Shown piece by piece: positions 7,644 to 16,191 of a stretch of DNA of 64,000 bases. Made by a program: the position numbers and the translations under genes. This DNA comes from Flavobacterium sp. A45. Its GTDB lineage: Bacteria; Bacteroidota; Bacteroidia; Flavobacteriales; Flavobacteriaceae. Positions within the stretch are counted from its first letter, which is position 1. Each line of letters opens with the position of its first letter. The stretch spans positions 1 to 64,000 of the forward strand of contig NZ_MUNX01000090.1 in assembly GCF_002001005.1 (NCBI RefSeq), written 5' to 3'. The notes under the pieces are model-generated. The model searched no databases and was not told the DNA's origin. It saw only the letters and a list, made by a program, of their open reading frames with translations.

Positions 7644-8870
7644 ATGAAAACAATAAAAACACAAATAGTAGCACTCCCAAAATCAGTATTGGTTTTGGCA
7701 GTAGCAGTAAGCACGGCCTTCTCAACAATAAGCGCTCAAAGTGATCCTGTAAGATTAGGTTTTATTCCATTGACGGACTGTTCGCCAATAGTTATGGCAA
7801 AAGAATTGGGATTGTTCAAAAAGTATGGAGTTGAAGTAGTGGTTACCAAGGAATCTTCTTGGGCCAATGTCCGCGACAAAATCCTGACAGGAGAACTGGA
7901 CGGAGCACATTGCTTGTATTCCATGCCTTTTTCAGTATATACTGGAGTAGGCGGGAAAGCAGGATCAGAGATGAAAATCGCAATGATGCTGAACGTAAAC
8001 GGACAAGCGATTACTCTTTCTAATGATTTCTGCGGTAAAGTAGGATTCAAACAAATGAACAAAGTGACACCAGTCGTTGCCGCTAAACTGAAAGCCGAAA
8101 AAGAAGTAACTTTTGCAATGACTTTCCCTGGAGGAACTCACGATTTATGGCTGCGTAACTGGATGTCATCAGCAGGGCTAAATCAAAAAGCGGTAAAAAT
8201 CATCACGATTCCGCCTCCGCAAATGGTTGCCAACATGAAAGTAGGCAATATGGACGGATACTGCGTGGGTGAGCCTTGGGGTGGTGTTGCCGTAAAACAA
8301 GGAGTTGGATTTACTCAAATAGCTTCTCAAGACATTTGGAAAGACCATCCAGAAAAAGCATTGGTAGTAAACAAAGATTTCAGTGCCAAACGCAAAGCGG
8401 ATTTGGTAAAAGTAATGAAAGCCGTTATGGAAGCCTGCAAATGGTTAGATGTTCCTGCCAACCGCAAGAAAGCTGCCGCTATCATTGGGAAAGCGCCTTA
8501 TGTAAACGCTCCTGCTGATGTAATTGAAGGAAGACTGATGGGAGATTACAACTTAGGATGTAATCAAGGAACCGAAGTGTATGACAACGATTATATGCTG
8601 TTTCACAAAGGCGGAGCCGTGAATTATCCACGTAAATCGCATGCTATCTGGGCTATGGCACAGTTTGTACGATTTGGATATTTGAAAGAAGAACCAAATT
8701 ATCAAGCAATCGCCGATAAATTAATTCTTCAGGATTTATACGAAGAAGTTGCCGCAAGTATGAAAATCAAAATCCCGACTGACGATATGAAACCGTTCTC
8801 GCTTACAATGGACAAAACAGTTTTCAACCCTGCAAATCCATCAGCATATTTAAAAGTAGTGAAACATTAA
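7644..8870 (+). CDS. NrtA/CmpA-like substrate-binding protein
   Basis: A 408-residue periplasmic binding protein with a Sec signal peptide ending at about residue 31 (ISAQ) and no lipobox, unlike the lipoprotein NrtA of cyanobacteria. VRLGFIPLTDCSPIVMAKE at the start of the mature protein, FPGGTHDLWLRNW and GYCVGEPWG are typical of the NrtA/CmpA family, which binds nitrate, nitrite or bicarbonate. It follows the porin by 25 bases and precedes the permease across a structured gap. Nitrate is the likeliest ligand given the neighbouring FNR-like regulator, but this is inference. Confidence 0.88.
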   Translation: MKTIKTQIVALPKSVLVLAVAVSTAFSTISAQSDPVRLGFIPLTDCSPIVMAKELGLFKKYGVEVVVTKESSWANVRDKILTGELDGAHCLYSMPFSVYTGVGGKAGSEMKIAMMLNVNGQAITLSNDFCGKVGFKQMNKVTPVVAAKLKAEKEVTFAMTFPGGTHDLWLRNWMSSAGLNQKAVKIITIPPPQMVANMKVGNMDGYCVGEPWGGVAVKQGVGFTQIASQDIWKDHPEKALVVNKDFSAKRKADLVKVMKAVMEACKWLDVPANRKKAAAIIGKAPYVNAPADVIEGRLMGDYNLGCNQGTEVYDNDYMLFHKGGAVNYPRKSHAIWAMAQFVRFGYLKEEPNYQAIADKLILQDLYEEVAASMKIKIPTDDMKPFSLTMDKTVFNPANPSAYLKVVKH

Positions 8871-8885
8871 AAATAATTAGGGCGT

Positions 8886-9006
8886 GACCCTGTTGAGCAA
8901 AGGGGCTTACATACAGCACTGCTCATCAGCCCCTTTACTCAACAGGGTCGGGCTATCCGCGCTACTTCGGTAGCCAGCTTCTATCCCTCACGCGCTCGTA
9001 GAAGCT
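8886..9006 (+). repeat. Triple-hairpin intercistronic element
   Basis: Three successive hairpins lie between the binding-protein and permease genes: 22-base arms at 8886-8907 and 8928-8949 with one mismatch and a 20-base loop; a UUCG tetraloop hairpin GCTAC-TTCG-GTAGC at 8961-8974; and 8-base arms AGCTTCTA (8976-8983) and TAGAAGCT (8999-9006). No T-run follows the first. It is locally much more GC-rich than its surroundings. It probably stabilises or attenuates the upstream message. Confidence 0.75.
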
Positions 9007-9063
9007 TAGAAAATCAGATTCTTAGCATCTTAGAAACTAAAAAAAACATTAAATTACAGCATT

Positions 9064-9948
9064 ATGTCACATTCAACTACAGCAGCAATCGAAACAGAAT
9101 TAGCCCCAAAAAACTATTCTCTTCAAAAAACTTTTGGTAAAGTAATCAAGAAAAAAAGCCTTAAAAAAGCGTCACGTTATATTTTAGAAAAAGTAAAATC
9201 AATTGGATTTGCTTGTATTGGACTGGCTATTTTTTGCGGATTTTGGAGCTTATTGAGTTTATATACAAAGGAAGCACTTCCTGGACCAACAGCTACTTTG
9301 AAGGTATTATATGAAATGTTGAGCGATCCGTTTTATGATTACGGACCAAACGACAAAGGAATCGGACTGCAGTTGTTTGTTTCTATCAAAACCGTTTTAT
9401 TGGGATTTGCATTGGGTTCTTTATTCGCAATTCCGTTCGGAATCCTGATTGGGGCGAGTTCTTTTTTCAAAAAACTCTTTTATCCTATCGTTCAGTTTCT
9501 AAAGCCGGTTTCGCCTTTGGCTTGGTTTCCTATTGGCTTGGTTGTTTTTAAAGATACTGGAATAGCAACCATATTCATTGTTTTCATAACATCTTTATGG
9601 TCAACATTAATCAACACTTCTTTTGGAGTGAGCACTATTCCGCAGGATCATAAAAATGTAGCCAAGGCTTTTGGTTTTTCAAAATGGAGGTATTTAACCA
9701 AAGTTGTTTTTCCATACACCTTACCACACATTATTACTGGATTGCGATTGAGCATCAGCGTTGCATGGCTGGTAATTGTGGCTGGCGAAATGCTGTCAGG
9801 CGGTGCAGGAATTGGATTCTTTGTATGGGACAGCTGGAATGCATTGAGCTTGGAAAAAGTGATTTCGGCCATCATCATCATCGGATTTGTGGGAATTATT
9901 TTTGACGGATTTTTTACAATGATTGAGAAAAAAGTATCTTATTTATAA
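9064..9948 (+). CDS. NrtB-like ABC transporter permease
   Basis: A 294-residue inner-membrane permease of the BPD_transp_1 family with about six membrane segments. The cytoplasmic coupling loop is visible near residues 195-215 (DHKNVAKAFGFSKWRYLTKVVFP), followed by LPHIITGLRLSISVAW. WLVIVAGEM and GGAGIGFFVWD near the end are typical of the nitrate/taurine-type permeases. It works with the ATPase downstream and the binding protein upstream. The N-terminal 45 residues are basic and polar before the first helix. Confidence 0.88.
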   Translation: MSHSTTAAIETELAPKNYSLQKTFGKVIKKKSLKKASRYILEKVKSIGFACIGLAIFCGFWSLLSLYTKEALPGPTATLKVLYEMLSDPFYDYGPNDKGIGLQLFVSIKTVLLGFALGSLFAIPFGILIGASSFFKKLFYPIVQFLKPVSPLAWFPIGLVVFKDTGIATIFIVFITSLWSTLINTSFGVSTIPQDHKNVAKAFGFSKWRYLTKVVFPYTLPHIITGLRLSISVAWLVIVAGEMLSGGAGIGFFVWDSWNALSLEKVISAIIIIGFVGIIFDGFFTMIEKKVSYL

Positions 9949-10055
9949 GATTCTAAGACTCTAAGATTCTGAGTTACTAAGATTTTAAAAGTTGTCTTAG
10001 TATTAAAATTTTTTAAAAAAACTTAGAAACTTAGTATCTCAGCATCTTAGTAACT
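9949..10055 (+). repeat. CTTAG/CTAAG short-word inverted array
   Basis: Four CTAAG-type words at 8-12 base spacing (9949-9986) face four CTTAG-type words (10018-10055), so the gap folds as one long imperfect hairpin around an AT-rich loop. The same CTTAG words occur after the triple hairpin (9004-9041) in the same operon. Confidence 0.65.
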
Positions 10056-10074
10056 TTAAAAACAAACAAACGTT

Positions 10075-10881
10075 ATGAGCTATTTAGAAATAAAAGATTT
10101 GGAAATCTCTTTTCCAACTCCAAAAGGAAAATATATTGCAGTAAAAGACATTAACCTTTCTATCAAAAAAGGCGAAATCATATCCATCATCGGACATTCA
10201 GGCTGTGGAAAATCAACCATTATGAATGCGATAGGAGGAATGCTGACCCCAACTGGCGGATCGGTAGTATTAGAAAATAAAAACATCAAAGGTCCGGGAC
10301 CAGATCGTGGAATTGTTTTTCAAAACTATTCGTTACTGCCTTGGCTAACAGTGGAAAACAACATTTTTCAAGCGGTGGATTCGGTTATGGATTGTTCCAA
10401 AGCTGAGAAACATGAAATCGTGATCAAAAACCTCAAAATGGTTAATTTGTTTCAGCACAAAGATAAATTACCGGGACAGCTTTCGGGCGGAATGAAACAA
10501 AGAGTAGCCATTGCCAGAGCATTTGCTATTAATCCAGGCGTTTTATTGTTGGATGAACCATTTGGAGCATTAGACGCTTTAACCAAAGGCTCGATGCAGC
10601 TCGAAGTTTTAAAATTGTGGAATCTGGACAATAGAGAAAAAACGATTATAATGATTACGCACGATATTGAGGAAGCTTTGTTTTTGTCAGACCGAATCGT
10701 GGTTTTGCATAACGGTCCTGCTTCAACTATTAGGGAAGTTGTAACGGTAAATTTACCAAGACCAAGAAATAAAATCGAAATTGTAAAAACTCCCGAATAT
10801 ATTGAGTTAAGAGATCATTTACTGCACCTGTTAACGGATCATTTTTCCATTGAAGATATGGGAGTTACATATAAAAACTAG
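10075..10881 (+). CDS. NrtC/NrtD-like ABC transporter ATPase
   Basis: A 268-residue ATP-binding subunit. Walker A GHSGCGKST is at residues 40-48, the Q-loop at VFQNYSLLPW, the signature LSGGMKQR at 136-143 and Walker B LLLDEP at 157-162, with an H-loop in MITHDIEEAL. VFQNYSLLPWLTVENN is characteristic of the nitrate/sulfonate/taurine importer ATPases. There is no C-terminal binding-protein-like domain as in cyanobacterial NrtC. A terminator follows, closing the operon. Confidence 0.9.
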   Translation: MSYLEIKDLEISFPTPKGKYIAVKDINLSIKKGEIISIIGHSGCGKSTIMNAIGGMLTPTGGSVVLENKNIKGPGPDRGIVFQNYSLLPWLTVENNIFQAVDSVMDCSKAEKHEIVIKNLKMVNLFQHKDKLPGQLSGGMKQRVAIARAFAINPGVLLLDEPFGALDALTKGSMQLEVLKLWNLDNREKTIIMITHDIEEALFLSDRIVVLHNGPASTIREVVTVNLPRPRNKIEIVKTPEYIELRDHLLHLLTDHFSIEDMGVTYKN

Positions 10882-10898
10882 TTAATTTTGTTTGCCCC

Positions 10899-10938
10899 AA
10901 AAAAGGCTTTTCAAGAAATTGGAAAGCCTTTTTTATTA
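10899..10938 (+). terminator. Terminator of the transport operon
   Basis: Fourteen-base arms at 10899-10912 and 10921-10934 (AAAAAAGGCTTTTC with GGAAAGCCTTTTTT, one G-U pair) enclose an 8-base loop and end in T. The A-rich upstream arm lets it act in both directions, also serving the convergent tatA. Confidence 0.88.
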
Positions 10939-11004
10939 AAAAAAATTCCAAACTCCTTAATATATTGGAATTTGGAATTTATAAAATTAGAATTTAGATA
11001 ATTC

Positions 11005-11178
11005 TTATTTTGTTTCTTCTTCTTTTTTGTCAGCTGGCTGCTCGTCTTTGGCTGCGTTTTTAAATTCTTTAATACCGCTTCCTAACCCTTTCATTAATTC
11101 TGGAATTTTTTTACCTCCAAAAAGTAATAAAACAACTGCCAATATAATAAGGATTTCTGTAAGTCCAAATCTTCCCAT
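11005..11178 (-). CDS. tatA: Sec-independent translocase subunit TatA
   Basis: A 57-residue protein that completes the TatA pattern: a short N-terminal MGRFGLTE, a single membrane helix ([12 protein letters not shown]), the FGGKKIPEL hinge, an amphipathic helix ([14 protein letters not shown]) and an acidic, lysine-rich tail. TatA forms the pore that moves folded proteins, often cofactor enzymes, across the inner membrane with TatC. It starts at the ATG at 11178 on the minus strand and is convergent with the transport operon. TatC is not in the window. Confidence 0.92.
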   Translation of the reverse strand: MGRFGLTEILIILAVVLLLFGGKKIPELMKGLGSGIKEFKNAAKDEQPADKKEEETK

Positions 11179-11224
11179 GATTGAATATTTAATGCCGTAG
11201 CAAATTTGTAATGAATCTAATGTG

Positions 11225-11232
11225 CAAATGTA
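11225..11232 (-). promoter_or_regulatory. -7 promoter box for tatA
   Basis: Read on the minus strand this is TACATTTG, matching TAnnTTTG, about 46 bases upstream of the tatA start. Confidence 0.5.
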
Positions 11233-11364
11233 TATAGAATAACTTAATACACATTCATTTTGGCGAATTTATTTGCTTTTGTCAGCGTTAAATATTTTAT
11301 AAAATAGTGAAGTCAGCAATCCAAGAACTTAAAAGAGGCTAGTACTGACAACGTTTTAAATTGT

Positions 11365-11372
11365 TATATTTG
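11365..11372 (+). promoter_or_regulatory. -7 promoter box for the 170-residue membrane protein
   Basis: TATATTTG matches TAnnTTTG and lies 18 bases before the ATG at 11391, giving a very short leader. Confidence 0.6.
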
Positions 11373-11390
11373 TGATTAAAAACAAATAGC

Positions 11391-11903
11391 ATGTCCAAGA
11401 AGCAGTTAAAAAAGAAGAAGTTTTTTGACAGATTATTAATCAAAAACCGATTAATAATTTTGAACGAGGATACTTTTGAGGAAATTTTTTCTTTCAAATT
11501 GAACATTATGAGTGTCTTTGTTTCGCTTTCATTGGGGGCTATTTTCCTGATTTCGATTACGACCGTTTTAATTGCTTTTACTCCTTTACGTGAATTCATA
11601 CCTGGTTATTCTTCTTCTCAATTAAAGAGAGACGCGACAGTTCTGGCCTTAAAATCAGATTCGCTTACCACAGCTTTGAAGAAAAATGAAGCCTATATAA
11701 AATCGATTCAAAAAGTATTGAATGGAGAATTAGAATATGCCAAATTCAGTAAAGACTCTATACTTTCAAGTGTTGATGAAGCTTTAGAACCTGTAGATTT
11801 ATCTCCTTCCAAAAAAGAAATGGAGTTGAGGGAAAGAGTGAAGGAAGAAGAGAATACTAACCTAGTATCTCCAAAGGGAAAGAACCAAAACACCAAAAAA
11901 TAA
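11391..11903 (+). CDS. Membrane-anchored protein resembling the N-terminus of M23 peptidases
   Basis: A 170-residue protein with a strongly basic N-terminus, one membrane helix (about residues 41-63) and a helical periplasmic tail. The segments ILNEDTFEE, SFKLN, FTPLREFIPGYSS and VDLSPSKKE are familiar to me from Bacteroidota membrane-bound M23 peptidases, where a zinc LytM domain follows. Here the frame ends in a charged tail (KGKNQNTKK) and no HxxxD or HxH motif follows, so the peptidase domain is absent. It lies 57 bases before a GH3-family gene. It may be a natural short form or a truncated gene. Confidence 0.6.
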   Translation: MSKKQLKKKKFFDRLLIKNRLIILNEDTFEEIFSFKLNIMSVFVSLSLGAIFLISITTVLIAFTPLREFIPGYSSSQLKRDATVLALKSDSLTTALKKNEAYIKSIQKVLNGELEYAKFSKDSILSSVDEALEPVDLSPSKKEMELRERVKEEENTNLVSPKGKNQNTKK

Positions 11904-11960
11904 TCCGATAGCTTCGGAATTATAACAGAACATTACAATTTTTAAACAAAGCCCAAAAGA

Positions 11961-13448
11961 ATGTCACTAAAATCGCTTGCAGCAAGATTGTTTGCACAAA
12001 AAATATATAAAAAGACACAAGCTTGGGCCAATTCTCCCGTTGAAACCCAGAAAGCTGTTTTCCTTAATTTGATACAGACCGCTAAGCAAACTCAATTTGG
12101 GAAAGATCATCATTTTGACCAGATAAAAACATATCAAGATTTTGCCAATCATGTTCCTGTTCGTGATTACGAAGCGTTGAAATCATACGTGGATAGAGTG
12201 GTAAAAGGGGAAGAAAATATTCTTTGGAAAGGAAAACCGCTTTATTTTGCAAAAACTTCGGGAACGACGTCGGGAGCGAAATATATTCCGTTGACCAAGG
12301 AATCAATGCCGTTTCATATTGAAGCCGCCCGAAATGCAATTTTGCTTTACATTCACGAAACTAAAAACGCCGATTTTGTAAACGGCAAAATGATTTTCTT
12401 GCAAGGAAGCCCTATTCTGGAAGAAAAATACGGAATTAAACTGGGCAGATTGTCTGGAATTGTGGCGCATTTTGTTCCAAAATATTTGCAAAAAAACCGA
12501 CTGCCTTCTTGGGAAACCAATTGTATCGAAGATTGGGAAACCAAAGTAAATGCGATTGTTGGGGAGACAATCAACGAGGATATGACCGTGATTTCGGGAA
12601 TTCCGTCATGGGTTCAAATGTATTTTGAAAAACTGCAGCAAAGAGCAGGAAAGCCGGTTGGTGCCATTTTCAAGAATTTCAATTTGTTTATTTATGGCGG
12701 TGTCAATTACGAGCCTTACAGAGCCAAATTTGAAAACCTTATAGGCAGAAAAGTAGATAGCATTGAATTGTTTCCGGCCTCGGAAGGTTTCTTTGCTTAT
12801 CAAGATTCGCAAAAAGAAAAGGGAATGCTGCTGTTGCTGAATTCTGGGATTTTTTATGAATTTATAAAAAGCGAAGACTTTTTTACCGAAAGTCCAAAAC
12901 GACATACAATAGGCGAGGTGGAGTTGGGAGTTAACTATGTTTTGATTATTTCGACCAATGCGGGACTTTGGGGTTACAACATTGGTGACACCGTTCAATT
13001 TACTTCATTGAAGCCTTATCGCGTTATTGTTTCGGGTCGCATCAAGCATTATATCTCGGCTTTTGGGGAACACGTCATTGGGAAAGAAGTCGAACACGCT
13101 TTGCAGGAAGCCATGATAGGAACAACTGTGCGAGTGAATGAATTTACAGTAGCACCACAAATCACACCCTTGGAAGGTTTGCCATATCACGAATGGTTTA
13201 TCGAATTTGAGAACGAGCCAACGGATTTTAGCTCTTTTGCGGAAGCGCTAGACAATGCCATGCGAAAACAAAACATTTATTATGACGATCTGATTGTGGG
13301 TCATGTTTTGAAAAAACTGGTTATTACCAAAGTGGCTAAAAACGGTTTTCAAGACTACATGAAATCCATTGGAAAATTGGGTGGACAGAATAAAATCCCA
13401 AGACTTTCTAATGATAGGAGTATTGTAGCTGTTTTAAACCAAAAATAA
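11961..13448 (+). CDS. GH3-family protein (auxin-responsive-promoter type)
   Basis: A 495-residue member of the GH3 family, an acyl-adenylate fold related to plant hormone-conjugating enzymes. The nucleotide-binding loop is visible as FAKTSGTTSGAKYIP (about residues 95-109), with later motifs FPASEGFFAY and WGYNIGDTVQF. Bacterial members are widespread in Bacteroidota; substrates are unknown, although they are expected to adenylate a carboxylate and transfer it to an amine. It lies between the M23-like fragment and the DUF6909 gene, probably co-transcribed with both. Confidence 0.88.
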   Translation: MSLKSLAARLFAQKIYKKTQAWANSPVETQKAVFLNLIQTAKQTQFGKDHHFDQIKTYQDFANHVPVRDYEALKSYVDRVVKGEENILWKGKPLYFAKTSGTTSGAKYIPLTKESMPFHIEAARNAILLYIHETKNADFVNGKMIFLQGSPILEEKYGIKLGRLSGIVAHFVPKYLQKNRLPSWETNCIEDWETKVNAIVGETINEDMTVISGIPSWVQMYFEKLQQRAGKPVGAIFKNFNLFIYGGVNYEPYRAKFENLIGRKVDSIELFPASEGFFAYQDSQKEKGMLLLLNSGIFYEFIKSEDFFTESPKRHTIGEVELGVNYVLIISTNAGLWGYNIGDTVQFTSLKPYRVIVSGRIKHYISAFGEHVIGKEVEHALQEAMIGTTVRVNEFTVAPQITPLEGLPYHEWFIEFENEPTDFSSFAEALDNAMRKQNIYYDDLIVGHVLKKLVITKVAKNGFQDYMKSIGKLGGQNKIPRLSNDRSIVAVLNQK

Positions 13449-13483
13449 AAACAATACATTTGAGGGTATTAAAGAATATAAGA

Positions 13484-15163
13484 ATGAAAGAAACAAAAAA
13501 CATATCCAGATCCAGAGCACAAGAATCATCGGCGGCCATTGAAAAAATGTACATCACGATGCGCCATCTTTTTAACAGAGGATTTTACAAACCGATGGGA
13601 ATTTCTGGGGACACATTAAGAGAAGCATTGTTGGCTTTAAGACCTGAAATATATGGAAATATTGCAGAAGAAAAAGTTGAATTAAATGGACTTCTATACG
13701 TCATAGAACGTCTTCCGGTAGGAATCGAGGAGTGTCGTTTTATTAATTTAACCTCAGATGAAGGCTATTCCAAATCCCATTTTAAAGCGATAGTTCCGCC
13801 AAAAAGACGTCGCAATTGCTATCGAATAGATGAGGAACAAATGAATGTTGAAATCACTCGCGGGCGATCAGATATTTATGATATTTTGACCCACTTGACG
13901 TTTATTTTCATCGAATCGCATAAAATTAAAAACCGAATTTTACTGGATGATGCTGGTGAGGTTTCCCGCGATTGGACAAAACTGGAAATAGCTGTATCCC
14001 AAAGTAAAAAATTAACTCTGGTAGAAAAAGAAAAGGCTATTTCTCATGCAGCCAATATTCTGGGGAGAACTTTTGAGGAAGTTTTAAACATCTATGATTC
14101 ATTTGGAACCGAAGCAGCTCCCGATCGCTTTTTGCACGTGATTTATTGGTTGGGAAAATTGGCAATTGAAGAAGTTATTGATAGTAATAAAAGAACGATT
14201 ACATTCAGTCCAATTTTGAGAGAACGCTTAGGGCATCATATTCATGGAGAAGTTTGGGCTACCAATATCAAAGAAGTTTTGAAAGCGAACCAATTGCTGG
14301 ATCGACCGATTCACGTGATTAGTGCCAATATGCACTCGGTGATGAATTCTATATTTGCTACGCCCATTTTGAAAACAAAATTTAAGGACAAGTCTGATTT
14401 CTTTATTTACGAAGAATTGAGCAAATCGGGGGCAAATGAACTTCGTAATCAGGTTGAAGCTGTTGCATTGAAGCAAGGAATGATTTCTCTTCCGGATACT
14501 TCAGGAACCAATATAGATGTTCAAATTTTTGATACTGACAAAATTGATTGGTCAAAATCATCATTCCCAAAGACTGACTTAGGAGAGAAAAAACCAGTGA
14601 TTATCGTTATGGATTATGCTTTTGGAGAACAAGCTTATGAAACGATAGACGAGTTATTGAAACCCTATAAAAAAGACACTTTGCTTAACGTAAAATCGGT
14701 TTCGATTATGGGGAAAGCAGGAATTCTGGAAGGAGGAAAAGGAGACATCATGATTCCGAACGCTCATATCAATGAGGGAACGGCCGACAATTATTTTTTC
14801 GAAAATGAATTGACTGCCGAAATGTTTGAAGGCAATGACATTGCGGTTTTTGCAGGACCAATGGTTACGGTACTTGGAACATCATTGCAAAACAGGGACT
14901 TATTGAAGTTCTTTCATGAATCGACTTGGGGCGTTATTGGATTAGAAATGGAAGGTTCCTATTATCAGAAAGCCATTCAGTCTGCTTCCAAAATCAGAAA
15001 GAGTGTTCCTCATGATATCAAAGTGCGTTATGCCTATTATGCTTCGGATAATCCTTTGGAAACTGGAAGTACATTGGCTTCTGGAGGTTTGGGAACCACA
15101 GGAGTAAAACCTACGTATTTGATCACGATCAAAATATTAGAACAAATTTTTAATATAAAATAA
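13484..15163 (+). CDS. DUF6909-family protein with a phosphorylase-like C-terminus
   Basis: A 559-residue cytoplasmic protein that I associate with DUF6909. The first 130 residues are polar and basic. From about residue 365 there are hydrophobic strands and glycine motifs (VIIVMDYAFGEQAYETI, IMGKAGILEGGKGDI, and VIGLEMEGSYY near residue 485) that resemble a nucleoside-phosphorylase fold, including the GxEMExxxY pattern. The function is not established. The ATG at 13484 is preferred over the upstream TTG at 13460, which lies 12 bases after the GH3 stop, because it gives a normal start codon with a purine-rich leader. Confidence 0.6.
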   Translation: MKETKNISRSRAQESSAAIEKMYITMRHLFNRGFYKPMGISGDTLREALLALRPEIYGNIAEEKVELNGLLYVIERLPVGIEECRFINLTSDEGYSKSHFKAIVPPKRRRNCYRIDEEQMNVEITRGRSDIYDILTHLTFIFIESHKIKNRILLDDAGEVSRDWTKLEIAVSQSKKLTLVEKEKAISHAANILGRTFEEVLNIYDSFGTEAAPDRFLHVIYWLGKLAIEEVIDSNKRTITFSPILRERLGHHIHGEVWATNIKEVLKANQLLDRPIHVISANMHSVMNSIFATPILKTKFKDKSDFFIYEELSKSGANELRNQVEAVALKQGMISLPDTSGTNIDVQIFDTDKIDWSKSSFPKTDLGEKKPVIIVMDYAFGEQAYETIDELLKPYKKDTLLNVKSVSIMGKAGILEGGKGDIMIPNAHINEGTADNYFFENELTAEMFEGNDIAVFAGPMVTVLGTSLQNRDLLKFFHESTWGVIGLEMEGSYYQKAIQSASKIRKSVPHDIKVRYAYYASDNPLETGSTLASGGLGTTGVKPTYLITIKILEQIFNIK

Positions 15164-15178
15164 AACAGGACAACGGTA

Positions 15179-16168
15179 ATGGGTAAAAAAAAAGAAAAAA
15201 ATCCTAAAAATGCAGAAATTGACCTGCTGACTGTTTTTGGCAGAATTGGGGATTTCTTTGAGTGGATTAATACTTTGTTGTTTCGAATGATTCGTTTTTT
15301 TGTAAAAAATGCAATTATTGTTATTGTCTTGCTCGTTCTTGGAGCTGGGATTGGTTTGTTCTTGGAGAAAGTAAGTTCTCGTTTTGAACAAAAAATCATT
15401 GTGGCTCCCAATTTTAAATCAACGGATTATCTGTATTCCAAAATTGATTTTTTGGCTTCCAAAATTGCTTTGAAAGACACTTTATTTTTAAAATCTATTG
15501 GGATTCAAAAACCTTCAGGAATGGTTTCTATTACCGTAGAACCAGTCATTGATGTTTATAATTTGATGAATTCGGATGGTAAAAACATGGAATTGTTACA
15601 ATTGATGGCGCAAAATGGTGACCTTAAATCTATTGTTAAAGAGACAACGACCAATAAAAATTATGCACTTCATACCATTATTTTGAATACCGTTGGCGTT
15701 GTTTCTGCCCAAAATACCGTTGAACCTCTTTTAAAATATTTGAACACGAGCCCATATTATGATGTTTACAACCGAATTAATTCCAAAAACATTCAAAACA
15801 GCATAAAAAGTAAAGAAGCTACAATTCTTCAGATCGATGGGATTTTGAATCAGTTTTCAGCTGCTTACGGAAAACACCCAAACAATGAAAAATTGGTTTA
15901 TTATAATGAAAATTTGAATTTGGATGGGGTTATCAAAACCAAAGATTCTATATCCGCCGAAATTGGCACATTAAAAATTGAACAGTACAATACGGATAAA
16001 ACGATTAAAGAGAAAGGAATTGTTTTGAATACCAAAAACAGCAAAACATTAAAAGGAAAATTGATATTTATACTGCCTTTGGTCTTTGTTGGTCTTTTTG
16101 TCCTTTTTAGTTTTTTTATCTCTTTTTATAAAAAACAATCCCTGAAAGCAAATGCAAATTTGAAATAA
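15179..16168 (+). CDS. Two-helix membrane protein, Wzz-like topology
   Basis: A 329-residue protein with one membrane helix near residues 42-62 and a second near 294-316, enclosing a periplasmic region with helical, coiled-coil-like content. This is the topology of polysaccharide chain-length regulators (Wzz/PCP), and the next gene is a flippase. I do not see a convincing Wzz sequence motif, so the assignment rests on shape and context. It begins 15 bases after the DUF6909 stop. Confidence 0.5.
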   Translation: MGKKKEKNPKNAEIDLLTVFGRIGDFFEWINTLLFRMIRFFVKNAIIVIVLLVLGAGIGLFLEKVSSRFEQKIIVAPNFKSTDYLYSKIDFLASKIALKDTLFLKSIGIQKPSGMVSITVEPVIDVYNLMNSDGKNMELLQLMAQNGDLKSIVKETTTNKNYALHTIILNTVGVVSAQNTVEPLLKYLNTSPYYDVYNRINSKNIQNSIKSKEATILQIDGILNQFSAAYGKHPNNEKLVYYNENLNLDGVIKTKDSISAEIGTLKIEQYNTDKTIKEKGIVLNTKNSKTLKGKLIFILPLVFVGLFVLFSFFISFYKKQSLKANANLK

Positions 16169-16191
16169 GTAATGGGTATGGAGAAAGAAAT

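Noticed and set aside
8886..9006. Riboswitch or tRNA in the structured gap
   Set aside because: There is no cloverleaf, anticodon arm or CCA-like end, and the position between two genes of an operon fits a 3' element better than a ligand-sensing leader.
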